Assembly (NCBI RefSeq): GCF_050389805.1
Contig: NZ_CP130945.1
Location: forward strand, 3,100,001-3,164,000
Length of the DNA stretch: 64,000 nucleotides
From: Bacillus_BD sp050389805
GTDB taxonomy: Bacteria; Bacillota; Bacilli; Bacillales; Cytobacillaceae
Direction: 5' to 3'
Position 1 is the stretch's first letter; each line of letters opens with the position of its first letter. Shown one piece after another: positions 16,482-25,761 of this stretch. A program made the translations under genes and the position numbers. Under the pieces are notes generated by a model. It saw nothing but the letters and a program-made list of their open reading frames with translations. It made no database searches and was not told the DNA's origin.

Positions 16482-17402
16482 TTAGTTTTTAACTGGTTCA
16501 ACCGAGTCATCAGATAATAACTTACCTGTTTTACCAAATTCTGGTTGAGGAGTTCCGCCCCACTCATCAATTGTTTCCTTGCTTGGCTCTAGGCGACGTG
16601 GTTCTCTCGCACCTTCTTCAGGGAATGCTTCCATGCCTTGGCTATACTCGATTGCAATGCCATCTGGATCTGAATAATATAGGAAAATACTTCCAGATGG
16701 GTGATGTCTACCTGGTCCAAAGTAAATAGGCACACCTTGATCATTTAGACGATTCACTTGAATACCGATATCATCTACCCGGCTAACTTTAAACGCGATA
16801 TGATTTAACTTATTTTCAGGTCCTTTTGTAACGGCAAATGTATGGTGCCATTTGTTTGGAAATGCTCTTAGCCATGCGAAGTTTGTTTCTCTTCCAGAGA
16901 AATCAGAAACCTTGAAGTTTAACGTATTAACAAAGAAATCTGTGATTTCTTCCAAATGAGGAGACTCATAAACTACGTGTAATAATTCTTCAATTTCCAG
17001 ACCATTTGTTGGTTTGTATGGTAAACCAAGTTGCATCATTTCAACATAAAATTCATATGTCACGCCCACATATGGGTCTTTAAAGCGTAATGTTCTACCT
17101 TGTGCTAATTTTTGTGCTTCTTTATCACTTAATTCAACAGGATTTAACCCCTTATCCGTTAAATAATTAAAAACATCTTGGAATTGAGAAGACTTCTCAA
17201 GTTCCCAACCAACTCTTCTTAGTCCTGGTTCAGGACCCTCTTGTAAGATTAAATTATGATGATCATAACTACTTCTTAAGTATACGTTTTCATCATCACG
17301 TTCTACAAATTGCATTCCTACTGTGTTCACATAGAAATCTAAAGATTTTTCAAGATCTGTAACGCTTAGAACAAGATACCCCAATTTATTGTATCGAATC
17401 AT
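16482..17402 (-). CDS. Type I extradiol ring-cleavage dioxygenase (VOC fold)
   Basis: 306 residues with two vicinal-oxygen-chelate modules: residues 6-120 (non-catalytic) and about 138-255 (catalytic). The iron ligands of the type I extradiol family are in place: His142 (ELLHVVY), His201 (LNHIAFKV) and Glu252 (IAIEYSQG); the family's conserved His/Tyr region (WHHTFAV, YYSDPDG) is also present. It should open a catechol-type ring next to the two hydroxyls. It is quite different from the catechol 2,3-dioxygenase at 27.6 kb, so the two probably act on different catechols. First gene of its unit with a cre-like site upstream. Confidence 0.85.
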   Translation of the reverse strand: MIRYNKLGYLVLSVTDLEKSLDFYVNTVGMQFVERDDENVYLRSSYDHHNLILQEGPEPGLRRVGWELEKSSQFQDVFNYLTDKGLNPVELSDKEAQKLAQGRTLRFKDPYVGVTYEFYVEMMQLGLPYKPTNGLEIEELLHVVYESPHLEEITDFFVNTLNFKVSDFSGRETNFAWLRAFPNKWHHTFAVTKGPENKLNHIAFKVSRVDDIGIQVNRLNDQGVPIYFGPGRHHPSGSIFLYYSDPDGIAIEYSQGMEAFPEEGAREPRRLEPSKETIDEWGGTPQPEFGKTGKLLSDDSVEPVKN

Positions 17403-17561
17403 ATTGCATCCTCCCCGACGTTTGTATTTTAGAATAATTTTAATCTTATAGTTTTAATTTACCGTAAATAATGAAAATTGTCTAATTATATATTTTTTGA
17501 ATATTATACAACAATCTAAAAAAAATTTTAGATTATGTGAAAATCGCCAAAAAAATACTAA

Positions 17562-17575
17562 TAAAAGCGTTTTCT
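17562..17575. promoter_or_regulatory. cre-like site upstream of the extradiol dioxygenase
   Basis: TAAAAGCGTTTTCT, two changes from the palindromic CcpA consensus TGAAAGCGTTTTCA, about 160 bases before the dioxygenase start. One of three such sites near the catabolic units. Confidence 0.35.
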
Positions 17576-17688
17576 TTCTAACGCATGATCATTCACTATT
17601 TAACTACTAAAATATTACTGTAGTTAAATTTTTTAAAATCTTGTATGATAAACATTGGGTATTTTTTATTGAAGTGAGGAATTATTGA

Positions 17689-19245
17689 ATGAGTTTATTA
17701 ACTGTTGAAAATTTAAGTCATACATTTGGTGATCGAACACTATTTAAAGATGTTTCATTTCGTTTACTTGCCGAAGATCACGTTGGTCTTGTTGGTGCCA
17801 ATGGAGTCGGAAAATCTACTTTAATGAACATCATTACAAAACAATTAATACATGATTCGGGTAAGGTCGAATGGACACCCAATGTTAAGTATGGATATCT
17901 TGATCAACATACCGTGTTAACACGTGGAAAGACCATTCGAGATATATTAAAAGATGCATTTCTTCCTTTATACGAACAGGAAAATGAATTAAATCAAGTG
18001 ACAGCTAAAATGGCAGAGGCAACACCTGAGGAGTTAGAAAAGTTACTTGAAAGAATGGGTGAGATTCAAGATCGCCTTGATGCCGGTGGATTTTATACAC
18101 TAGATATCAAAATTGAGGAAGCAGCACGCGGACTTGGTCTTGATGCGATTGGGCTTGATCGTGATGTTGCGGCTTTGAGTGGTGGACAGCGAACAAAAGT
18201 GTTATTAGCTAAATTACTACTTGAACAACCTCAAGTCCTGCTTCTCGATGAGCCTACCAACCATTTAGATGAAGAGCATATTCGTTGGTTGACCTCCTAC
18301 TTAAAGGATTATCCATATGCTTTTATATTGATTTCCCATGATACTGAATTTATGAATCAAATCTCAAATGTCATCTTTCATCTTGAATTCTCTAAGCTAT
18401 CTCGCTACACAGCAAGCTATGAGAAGTTCCTTGAACTTGCAGAAATTAATAAAAATCAGCATATTCAAGCCTATGAGAAACAAAAAGAATTCATCAAAAA
18501 ACAAGAAGACTTTATTGCAAAAAATAAAGCTCGCTATTCAACGACTGGACGCGCAAAGTCACGTCAAAAACAACTTGATCGACTTGAACGAATCGATCGA
18601 CCAGAGACGGCGATCAAGCCTACATTTGAATTTAAAGAAGCTCGAGGCAGCAGTCGTTATGTATTTGAAGGAAAAGATTTTGAAATTGGATACACAAACC
18701 CACTACTCCCGAAAATGTCGATGACGATTGAACGCGGCGAAAAAATTGCCATTGTCGGCTGTAATGGCGTTGGAAAATCCACCTTGCTTAAAACCATGCT
18801 AGGGAAAATTCCACCGTTAAGCGGAAAAATTGAACGTGGGGATTTCTTATATCCTTCTTATTTTGAACAAGAAATCAAAGCAGAGAACATTACTCCCATT
18901 GAAGATGTTTGGAATGCATTTCCTAGCCTTGATCAACATCAAGTTCGTGCAGCACTTGCTCGCTGCGGATTAAAAAATGAACATATCTCACGCCCACTTA
19001 ATCAATTAAGTGGTGGTGAGCAAGCAAAGGTTCGCCTATGTAAATTATTAATGAATGAAAGTAACTGGCTTTTATTTGACGAACCAACCAATCACTTGGA
19101 TGTTGTTGCTAAAGATGAACTAAAACGAGCGTTACAAGCCTATAAGGGAACAGTTGTACTTGTATGCCATGAGCCTGAATTTTATGAGGGCTGGATTACG
19201 AAGGTTTGGAATGTTGAAGAATGGTCTCAACAAATGAATCATTAA
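17689..19245 (+). CDS. yfmM: ABC-F ATPase (YfmM type)
   Basis: 518 residues, the same length as B. subtilis YfmM, with no membrane segment. Two ATP-binding domains: Walker A GANGVGKST (about 37-45) and GCNGVGKST (about 358), signatures LSGGQRT and LSGGEQAK, Walker B LLLDEPTNHLD and LLFDEPTNHLD, joined by a charged linker (about 245-310) that in this family reaches the ribosomal E-site/peptidyl centre. ABC-F proteins act on ribosomes; some give antibiotic resistance, others relieve stalling. YfmM belongs to the non-resistance housekeeping kind. Stand-alone gene with its own terminator. Confidence 0.92.
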   Translation: MSLLTVENLSHTFGDRTLFKDVSFRLLAEDHVGLVGANGVGKSTLMNIITKQLIHDSGKVEWTPNVKYGYLDQHTVLTRGKTIRDILKDAFLPLYEQENELNQVTAKMAEATPEELEKLLERMGEIQDRLDAGGFYTLDIKIEEAARGLGLDAIGLDRDVAALSGGQRTKVLLAKLLLEQPQVLLLDEPTNHLDEEHIRWLTSYLKDYPYAFILISHDTEFMNQISNVIFHLEFSKLSRYTASYEKFLELAEINKNQHIQAYEKQKEFIKKQEDFIAKNKARYSTTGRAKSRQKQLDRLERIDRPETAIKPTFEFKEARGSSRYVFEGKDFEIGYTNPLLPKMSMTIERGEKIAIVGCNGVGKSTLLKTMLGKIPPLSGKIERGDFLYPSYFEQEIKAENITPIEDVWNAFPSLDQHQVRAALARCGLKNEHISRPLNQLSGGEQAKVRLCKLLMNESNWLLFDEPTNHLDVVAKDELKRALQAYKGTVVLVCHEPEFYEGWITKVWNVEEWSQQMNH

Positions 19246-19253
19246 TAGGTAAT

Positions 19254-19283
19254 AAAGGGACCTTGCTTTAACAAGGTCCCTTT
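19254..19283. terminator. Bidirectional terminator between yfmM and helD
   Basis: AAAGGGACCTTG, six-base loop, CAAGGTCCCTTT, a perfect 12-base stem between convergent genes. Confidence 0.9.
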
Positions 19284-19292
19284 CCGTTCTTC

Positions 19293-21623
19293 TTAATGTG
19301 TTATAACTTCATATGTTTCTTTTGGTTGACTTGTAATAAATATACTTTCTTCCCCAATCGAAAACAGATGTAGTTCATGCATCGCCCGAGTACAAGCCGT
19401 ATAGAAAAGCTCCCGTTCCATCTCTCTTCCAAAATTCTGTTGCGATGTATTGTACATCACCACAGCGTCAAACTCAATTCCCTTTGCCAAATAGGCAGGA
19501 ATATAAACAATTCCTTGCTCATATTGTACGGAACCTTTTTCCATAAGAGAACCTTCTAGATATTTAAATAATGCTTTATAGGCTTTTTCTGTTTCATTTG
19601 CTGTTTTACCAATAATAGCAATGGTCTTATAACCTTTTTCTTTTAATTCATTAACCAGATTATAAATTTCCAGATTTAACTGTTGTTCATCATTTACTTT
19701 TGTTACGATTGGTTTTCGACCATTCCGATTAAATGGAATAATGTCTTCCCCGTTCTTCACTAAACCTCTAGTAAATTCAACAATTTGTTTTGTTGAACGG
19801 TAGCTTTTATTTAAAACAATGGTTTCTTTTTCAATATCAGATTTGATGTCAAAGATATCAGACATTTCTTTCGAATGTAAAAAAATAGCTTGGTTCATAT
19901 CACCAAGTAATGTCATTTTACTAGATGGAAATGTTTCCTTTATATAAGCGTACTGAAAGAGGGAGTAATCTTGAGCTTCATCGATGAATACATGACGTAA
20001 GCTTAAATCTACTTTTTTTCCTTCTATTTTATCCTTCAAATATAAAAATGGCGTTGCGTCTTCATACGTAAGAATATTTTTTTGCAGAAACCCTAATGTC
20101 AATTGACAAATTTTCTTCCATTCAGATGGTAGCTTACCTATGATGGTCGACGGTTCAATAAATAATTGACTATAAATCTTTTTCATATCAATGAATTGCA
20201 GTTTTTTTACACTTCGCATTAGAGGTTTCATTTCACGATTTATTATATATTTGATTAAGTATTTTTCCTCTTGTTCAAAATCATCGAATGATAGGTCACC
20301 ATTTTTAGGGTTTTTCTTTATCGATTGAAACGCCTTTAAATAGTCTTCTTTCTCTAAGTATTGAATTTCTTCCTCTACCCAAGCTTTTTTTTGTTCCCTT
20401 TTTGCCTGTTTTCTTAGATTATTAATCATCCATTCTGTAAGAATGTTCATTCGATTTGGGATTGACATCGATTCATCTAAAGTATAAAAATGATTCAAAA
20501 TATCCATTTTCGAAAGAATAATTTCCCCCCGAAAAACAATATCTTTAAAATAAAGTCCACCTAAATGTAACGAGTCGAGGAAATGATCGATATATTCTTT
20601 AAATAATATACTCCCTTTAAAGCGAATCGCTTCAACCCTAATATTATATATGGTTGAACCATTATCCTGAAGTAAATATTCCAGCTGTGAAAATGAATCC
20701 TCTAATTTATATACATGCCCTAGATGATGATTTAAGTACTCTTGAAAGGTCGTCTGCTTTAAGTTTTCTTCACCTAATTCAGGTAAAACGGTTGATACAT
20801 AACTATTAAATAAAGGATTTGGTGAGAATAACATCATATTTTCTGATGATAACGTATCGCGATAACGATAAAGTAAATATGCAACCCTCTGCAAGGCAGC
20901 AGAAGTTTTTCCACTTCCTGCGACTCCTTGAACGACGAGTAATTTGCTATTTTCATTTCGAATAATTTGATTTTGCTCTTTTTGAATCGTAGCAACAATG
21001 CTTTTCATCTGTGTACTTGCGTTCGAACCTAAAACCTCTTGAAGAAGTTCATCCCCAATCGTGATTCCTGTATCAAACAAACTGACGATCTTCCCATTTC
21101 TGATAATAAATTGTCGTTTAAGTTCAACTTCCCCTTCAATTTTTCCTTCAGGGGTTTCGTAGAAAGCAGGACCTGGTGCAAAATCATAATAAGCACTAGA
21201 AATAGGGGCTCTCCAATCATAAATTAAAAATTGTTCTTCCTTTTCATCCATTAAAGATGCAATCCCTAAATAAACTGATTCAGATTGATCCTCACCTTTT
21301 TCTTGAAAATCAATCCGCCCAAAATAAGGAGAGTCTTTTAGTCTTGCTAGTGTTTTTAAACGTTTATGAATTTGCTCTTGACTTCTTTCCCGTTCTGATA
21401 GTAATTCAGCCTGTTGCTTAATACTTGTAAATGTTTCGATTACATCATCAGGTTCGTCAAGATTAACAGTAACATCCTGCCAAAACGTTTTTCTCAACTC
21501 CAAAGTATCTGATTGCACACCACTACCTTGTGTTTGCAAACGTTGAAACCAGAACTTAATAACTTCTATAACTTGATCTACACGGTTTTGTTCTTTATGC
21601 CGCTCTTCATGTTCTTCGATCAC
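19293..21623 (-). CDS. helD: RNA polymerase recycling ATPase HelD
   Basis: UvrD-like superfamily 1 ATPase that removes and recycles stalled RNA polymerase. Near 776 residues, the size of B. subtilis HelD. N-terminal coiled-coil arm rich in Glu/Gln (about 1-110), the conserved IYDWRAPISSAYYDF segment, Walker A GVAGSGKT (about 235-242) with LQRVAYLLY, a central HelD-specific insert, VFIDEAQDYS (Walker B), NKSYRST, AYLAKGIEFDAVV and ELFYTACTRAMHELHLF. GTG start at 21623 is preferred over the GTG at 21629, which lies in the AGGTGGGG site. A 77-residue unknown gene lies 37 bases upstream on the same strand. Confidence 0.95.
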   Translation of the reverse strand: MIEEHEERHKEQNRVDQVIEVIKFWFQRLQTQGSGVQSDTLELRKTFWQDVTVNLDEPDDVIETFTSIKQQAELLSERERSQEQIHKRLKTLARLKDSPYFGRIDFQEKGEDQSESVYLGIASLMDEKEEQFLIYDWRAPISSAYYDFAPGPAFYETPEGKIEGEVELKRQFIIRNGKIVSLFDTGITIGDELLQEVLGSNASTQMKSIVATIQKEQNQIIRNENSKLLVVQGVAGSGKTSAALQRVAYLLYRYRDTLSSENMMLFSPNPLFNSYVSTVLPELGEENLKQTTFQEYLNHHLGHVYKLEDSFSQLEYLLQDNGSTIYNIRVEAIRFKGSILFKEYIDHFLDSLHLGGLYFKDIVFRGEIILSKMDILNHFYTLDESMSIPNRMNILTEWMINNLRKQAKREQKKAWVEEEIQYLEKEDYLKAFQSIKKNPKNGDLSFDDFEQEEKYLIKYIINREMKPLMRSVKKLQFIDMKKIYSQLFIEPSTIIGKLPSEWKKICQLTLGFLQKNILTYEDATPFLYLKDKIEGKKVDLSLRHVFIDEAQDYSLFQYAYIKETFPSSKMTLLGDMNQAIFLHSKEMSDIFDIKSDIEKETIVLNKSYRSTKQIVEFTRGLVKNGEDIIPFNRNGRKPIVTKVNDEQQLNLEIYNLVNELKEKGYKTIAIIGKTANETEKAYKALFKYLEGSLMEKGSVQYEQGIVYIPAYLAKGIEFDAVVMYNTSQQNFGREMERELFYTACTRAMHELHLFSIGEESIFITSQPKETYEVITH

Positions 21624-21660
21624 AAACACCCCACCTGTAAAACCACTTTTATTAAGATGA

Positions 21661-21894
21661 TTACATATTATTTAATAATGTTAGTATCTGTTGATTCCTT
21701 TGTTCTTTTTCATCTTTTGATGATAGATCGTACTTCTTAAGCAAATGAAACATTTCATTTAAAACCAATTGAGTATGTTCTTTGGCAAAAAACTGATTAA
21801 ACAATGGTACCATTTCATTTGGTAAAAATTCTTTTTGCGATTGATATTTTTTTAGTACATCTTCGTGGCTATGATCTAATTGACAATTGCTCAT
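21661..21894 (-). CDS. Small hypothetical protein upstream of helD
   Basis: 77 residues starting MSNCQLDHSHEDVLKKYQ; AAAGGAGAT just upstream sets the start at 21894, though the frame runs a little further. Predicted to be all helical, with many Glu, Lys, Gln and Leu (SQKEFLPNEMVPLFNQFFAKE, then LVLNEMFHLLKKYDLSSK). One Cys and a CxLDHSHED start with several possible metal ligands, but no clear motif. It is 37 bases before helD with no terminator between, so probably co-transcribed. I do not recognise it. Confidence 0.65.
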   Translation of the reverse strand: MSNCQLDHSHEDVLKKYQSQKEFLPNEMVPLFNQFFAKEHTQLVLNEMFHLLKKYDLSSKDEKEQRNQQILTLLNNM

Positions 21895-21993
21895 TTTAAT
21901 ATCTCCTTTACCCATTGATTAGAAATTTCTGTCTTTACTTATCCAAATTATAACGATCTTTGATCATTGTATCAAATAGTTCTCCTCTATATA

Positions 21994-22028
21994 AAAATAG
22001 AAGCTTACGTTACATAAGCTTCTATTTT
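21994..22028 (-). terminator. Terminator of selB
   Basis: Perfect 14-base stem, AAAATAGAAGCTTA (21994-22007) with complement at 22015-22028, right after the selB stop. Confidence 0.9.
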
Positions 22029-22040
22029 CAATATTATTTC

Positions 22041-23921
22041 TTATAACCATATTCTTTTATTTTCTACACGTTTAGTAAAGCCTACTTTATCTAATTTTTC
22101 TAAGAATGGAATCATTAACTTCCGAGATAAGCCTAAAATTTCTTTTGCTTGTTTAATTTCAAATTCCGAATCGGTTCCTGCACGTAATTGATCTACTGCT
22201 TGTTTAAATACATCTCCATTCCAATAGAATTGCTCGTCTAGTGCGATTATGAACTCCTGACCTTCCAAAAAATGTTTGATATCATTACGTAAATGCTCTG
22301 GAATTCCTTCAGCTTTAAAATAATCTACTAAATGTTGAACATCATGTCCGTCTGCTCGAAGTTTAGCAAGCATATTATCGGTTCTCTTTTGCCAATTATC
22401 AGGTACATGTGGAATAAATGCAGGTATGGCGATAAATTGATCTTTTCGCTTTAATAATCCTTCGTCTATTGAAGTTTGAAGTACGAATTCAAGCAAATTC
22501 TTTGGAAAATCTTTTTCGAGGTGATGAAAAAGTTCCGCTTTATTCATTCCTAATTTCATTGGATTCTGAGTATGGAAAAATGAAATTTTATCCGTAAATT
22601 CTTCTTGTAAAGTTTCTAGAAGAGAACGTAACGTATATTGATTTTTATTAAATTGAATAAAATCTTCTTTAGACAGTTCCTCTACAATTATATGTTCATC
22701 TAGTGCTGTAATCGTTAATAATTCTGATAGAGAAAGGCTTTTTTCTTCCACTAATGCAGCAGTTACCCGCTCAGTTGGAGTCCCTACTTTCTTTTTCTCT
22801 AATTCCTCAATGGTACGGTAACCAAATTTATATTTTTCACCACGGGGTTCAATAACCCAGCCCCCTCCAATTGTTTCTTGTGGGCTTGGTCTTCTTACGA
22901 TAAAGCGATCTCCCCGCTTGGTGACAATTTCTTCATCAAGTCGAAGTTGACATAGAATTTCATCATTCTCAGACTCAATTTCATTCCGATCAAAGAAAAC
23001 AATTTTTCCCATTACCTCAGCTGTGCCAATATGGCATTTAATCGGCATCCTTTGTTTTACGATATAATCTAAATCACTTACAACATGAATAGCCACATCA
23101 ATCGTTTTCGTTACAATAAAATGTTCTGATGAAACAAGAACATCTCCCCGTTCTAATTCTTCCTTTGAAACACCTGTTAAATTAATAGCTGCTCTTTGCC
23201 CTGCAAATGCCTCAGACTCATTATGATGGTGAACTTGTATTTGTCTTGTCCTGACATTAAGTCCTTTTGGTAATACTTTGAGTGATTGACCTTCTTTCAC
23301 ATGACCCTCGTATACCGTCCCACGGACAACAGTCCCCTGTCCTTTCACTGTAAAAACCTGGTCGATTGGAAGCCGGAAGGAACCATGTACATCACGCATC
23401 TCTTGAGCCTTTAAGGTATCTATAATTAATGTCTTTAATTCTTCTATTCCTTTTAACGAAATACTGTCCACTAATACATAGGGGGAAGCTTCAAATACGG
23501 AACCTTTTAATTCAGTAAAAATATCTTCCTTTACTAGTTCGATAAACTCTTCATCCACTCGATCCATTTTCGTGATCGCCACGATTCCGCTCTTCACTCC
23601 AAGAAATTTTAATATTTCTAGATGCTCCCTTGTTTGGGGCATTACTCCCTCATCTGCTGCTACAACAAGGACTACGAGGTCGATTCCTGCTACACCCGCA
23701 ATCATTTGACGGATAAATCGTTCGTGTCCGGGAACATCTATAACTGAAATTTGTATTTCATCATCTTCATATAATGGAGCGAATCCAAGTTCAATTGATA
23801 TTTGCCGAGCTTTTTCTTCTTTCAATCGATCTGTATCCACATTAGTTAACGCTTTTGTTAAAGTCGTTTTTCCATGATCGATATGACCTGCCATTCCTAT
23901 TGTGAAATAACGTTTGTTCAC
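22041..23921 (-). CDS. selB: Selenocysteine-specific elongation factor SelB
   Basis: Delivers Sec-tRNA to UGA codons that carry a SECIS. 626 residues. GTPase motifs: GHIDHGKTT (G1, about 11-20), DVPGHERF (G3), TKMD (G4). EF-Tu-like beta domains follow, including GTVVRGTVYEG and GDRFIVRRPSPQETIGGGWV (about 300-355). The C-terminal third has the winged-helix repeats that bind SECIS RNA (e.g. FKAEGIPEHLRNDIKHFLEGQEF and ending KQAKEILGLSRKLMIPFLEKLDKVGFTKR). Terminates with its own hairpin. It is 18 kb from selD, so selenocysteine genes are spread out. Confidence 0.96.
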   Translation of the reverse strand: MNKRYFTIGMAGHIDHGKTTLTKALTNVDTDRLKEEKARQISIELGFAPLYEDDEIQISVIDVPGHERFIRQMIAGVAGIDLVVLVVAADEGVMPQTREHLEILKFLGVKSGIVAITKMDRVDEEFIELVKEDIFTELKGSVFEASPYVLVDSISLKGIEELKTLIIDTLKAQEMRDVHGSFRLPIDQVFTVKGQGTVVRGTVYEGHVKEGQSLKVLPKGLNVRTRQIQVHHHNESEAFAGQRAAINLTGVSKEELERGDVLVSSEHFIVTKTIDVAIHVVSDLDYIVKQRMPIKCHIGTAEVMGKIVFFDRNEIESENDEILCQLRLDEEIVTKRGDRFIVRRPSPQETIGGGWVIEPRGEKYKFGYRTIEELEKKKVGTPTERVTAALVEEKSLSLSELLTITALDEHIIVEELSKEDFIQFNKNQYTLRSLLETLQEEFTDKISFFHTQNPMKLGMNKAELFHHLEKDFPKNLLEFVLQTSIDEGLLKRKDQFIAIPAFIPHVPDNWQKRTDNMLAKLRADGHDVQHLVDYFKAEGIPEHLRNDIKHFLEGQEFIIALDEQFYWNGDVFKQAVDQLRAGTDSEFEIKQAKEILGLSRKLMIPFLEKLDKVGFTKRVENKRIWL

Positions 23922-24013
23922 TTAAATCACCTGCTTGTATTCTTTTGCTCCTATTATAGCATAATCATTTACGCTTAACTCTTTGCTTTATTTGTAGGGT
24001 AATTAACTTAAAT

Positions 24014-24038
24014 AAGCCCAACCTATTCGGTTGGGCTT
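24014..24038 (-). terminator. Terminator of the cold-shock gene
   Basis: AAGCCCAACC, loop TATTC, GGTTGGGCTT (24014-24038), perfect ten-base stem. Confidence 0.9.
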
Positions 24039-24053
24039 TAAACTTTGATAATA

Positions 24054-24254
24054 TTACAATTTTGTAACGTTAGATGCTTGTGGTCCACGAGCTCCTTCAA
24101 CCACTTCAAAAGAGACTTCTTGACCTTCTTCCAATGTTTTGAAACCTTCAGATTGGATTGCAGAGTAATGTACAAATACATCGTTTCCATCTTCAGCTTC
24201 GATAAATCCGAAACCTTTTTCTGCGTTAAACCATTTTACCTTACCAGTTTTCAT
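24054..24254 (-). CDS. Cold-shock protein (Csp family)
   Basis: 66-residue single cold-shock domain with RNP1 KGFGFIE and RNP2 VFVHYSAI, the aromatic patch that binds single-stranded RNA and DNA, and the usual end GPQASNVTKL. Acts as an RNA chaperone and anti-terminator. Closest by eye to CspD/CspC of B. subtilis. AGGAGG is placed before the ATG. Upstream are about 250 AT-rich bases that may hold a long structured leader, as for other csp genes. Confidence 0.95.
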   Translation of the reverse strand: MKTGKVKWFNAEKGFGFIEAEDGNDVFVHYSAIQSEGFKTLEEGQEVSFEVVEGARGPQASNVTKL

Positions 24255-24510
24255 GTAAAAATCCTCCTACTTGTTGACTATAGATAGTCATTAAAAATTT
24301 TACCATTTACATTGTTAATAGCATTCTTTCATCACTCTTCCAAACCTGAAAAACATTTAGGAATAAGCAGCATGCAAAATCGAACATGATGCATAACGGT
24401 TAATTAAAATTTAACATGTTCAACTCTAAATGTCAATGAATCCATGAATCTATAAACCTTGTTAGATTAACGTTGTAAACCCTTTCTCACTAAGCGTTGG
24501 TATCGTTATT
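24255..24510. other. Leader and promoter region of the cold-shock gene
   Basis: AT-rich, no reading frame. Contains several TTAAC- and TTAATA-type stretches. csp genes usually carry a cold-sensing leader of 100 or more bases here; I see no distinct cold-box that I could assign with confidence. Confidence 0.35.
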
Positions 24511-24550
24511 ATCAAACAAATCTACCATGGATGATGATAGATTTGCTTGA
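24511..24550 (-). terminator. Probable terminator of azlCD
   Basis: CAAATCTA (24517-24524) with TAGATTTG (24538-24545), extended by partly paired ATCAA/TTGAT. Confidence 0.55.
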
Positions 24551-24556
24551 TTTCTC

Positions 24557-24886
24557 TTAAAATAATCCAAATCTTAGAAACATCATCGTAATCACACCTA
24601 CTACAACGGTCCCAAGTAAACTTTTTGTAAAAATCGCTATGACAAATGCAGGGATCGCAGCTACTATTTTAATCATATTTTCTGTAATGGAAAAAGTTTG
24701 ATCAGCTAAGAGCAGTTCCTGAGCTAATAAAGCTGCCATTACAGCTACTGGAACATGTTTTAACCATCGAATAAGCCACTTGGGTAGTTCCATTTGACTT
24801 AAAACCATTAATGGTAAAATTCGAGGAATTAACGTTACAAGTGCACAACCAATGATAATGATCAAAATACTCCATCTTATCTCCAT
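24557..24886 (-). CDS. azlD: AzlD-family branched-chain amino acid export subunit
   Basis: 109-residue membrane protein with four short hydrophobic helices and the AzlD motif RILPLMVLSQMELPKWLIRWLKHVPVAVMAALLA. Works with AzlC (overlapping by ten bases upstream) to export branched-chain amino acids; in B. subtilis loss or gain of azl gives azaleucine resistance. No azlB-type regulator is adjacent. Confidence 0.92.
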   Translation of the reverse strand: MEIRWSILIIIIGCALVTLIPRILPLMVLSQMELPKWLIRWLKHVPVAVMAALLAQELLLADQTFSITENMIKIVAAIPAFVIAIFTKSLLGTVVVGVITMMFLRFGLF

Positions 24887-25611
24887 CTTTCAATCACCAT
24901 CCCTATCGTTGATGCCAAAATCGTCGCAATCATAACACCAGCACTGCCTGAAGAAAAGTAGCTTACGATTACTACTATCACCGCAGCACTTATTGCTACC
25001 ATAATATCGACGAAATACTTCTTTTGACTAAGTATTTGAATAACTAATAATCCAATAAACATCCCAGGCAAGGCAAAATCAAGTCCAAAGGCTTCTGGAT
25101 TTGGGATCCATTGACCTAAAAATCCTCCTGCAATATTTGCAATAAACCAGTTTAAATAAGCCGTTATATTTAAACCAAGCATCCATTTATAACTAGCTTG
25201 TTTTTTATTTTGAAGATGATTAATGGCAACCCCAAAGGTTTCATCGGTTAATAAAGAACCAACAATGAAATTCTTCCGTGCTGAAAGATGGTGAAAGTAT
25301 GGTGCAATAGCTGCACTTATTAGGAGATGGCGTAAATTAATAAAGAACACCGTAAATATAATGGCAGAAACGGGGTTACTCGCCGCTATCATCCCAGCAG
25401 CAATAAATTGTCCTGAACCCGCATATAATAGTAAGCTCATTAGTGTAATTTCCATGATGCTTAGTCCCGCTGTTTTTTCCACAACCCCTGCAGCAAACCC
25501 AATGCTTAAGTATCCTAATAAGGTTGGCACACAATCCTTTACACCTTGCCAAAAACTTTCCTCTTCATTTGGGATCATTTTGGGATTCAACTCAAGACTC
25601 TTCTGTCTCAT
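24877..25611 (-). CDS. azlC: AzlC-family branched-chain amino acid exporter
   Basis: 244 residues, seven to eight membrane helices. Family landmarks: LLGYLSIGFAAGVVEKTAGLS, LLLYAGSGQFIAAGMIAA, FFINLRHLLISAAIAPYF and LLTDETFGVAI. Partner of the AzlD encoded immediately downstream. GGGGGGAG precedes the ATG. The gene is 150 bases from the PucR-like gene's terminator and begins its own unit. Confidence 0.93.
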   Translation of the reverse strand: MRQKSLELNPKMIPNEEESFWQGVKDCVPTLLGYLSIGFAAGVVEKTAGLSIMEITLMSLLLYAGSGQFIAAGMIAASNPVSAIIFTVFFINLRHLLISAAIAPYFHHLSARKNFIVGSLLTDETFGVAINHLQNKKQASYKWMLGLNITAYLNWFIANIAGGFLGQWIPNPEAFGLDFALPGMFIGLLVIQILSQKKYFVDIMVAISAAVIVVIVSYFSSGSAGVMIATILASTIGMVIERWR

Positions 25612-25710
25612 CCAAACTCCCCCCTTCCATAATCATAAGAAGAATCCCCATGCATAAATATACCTTTTTAATATTATCATATTACGATGAAATAATAGAA
25701 TACAATACAA

Positions 25711-25759
25711 AGAGAAAAGCAGAAGCTCTATTACCTTCATAGAACTTCTGCTTTTCTCT
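25711..25759 (-). terminator. Terminator of the PucR-type regulator gene
   Basis: AGAGAAAAGCAGAAG (25711-25725) pairs perfectly with CTTCTGCTTTTCTCT (25745-25759), three bases from the stop codon of the upstream gene. Confidence 0.9.
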
Positions 25760-25761
25760 TA

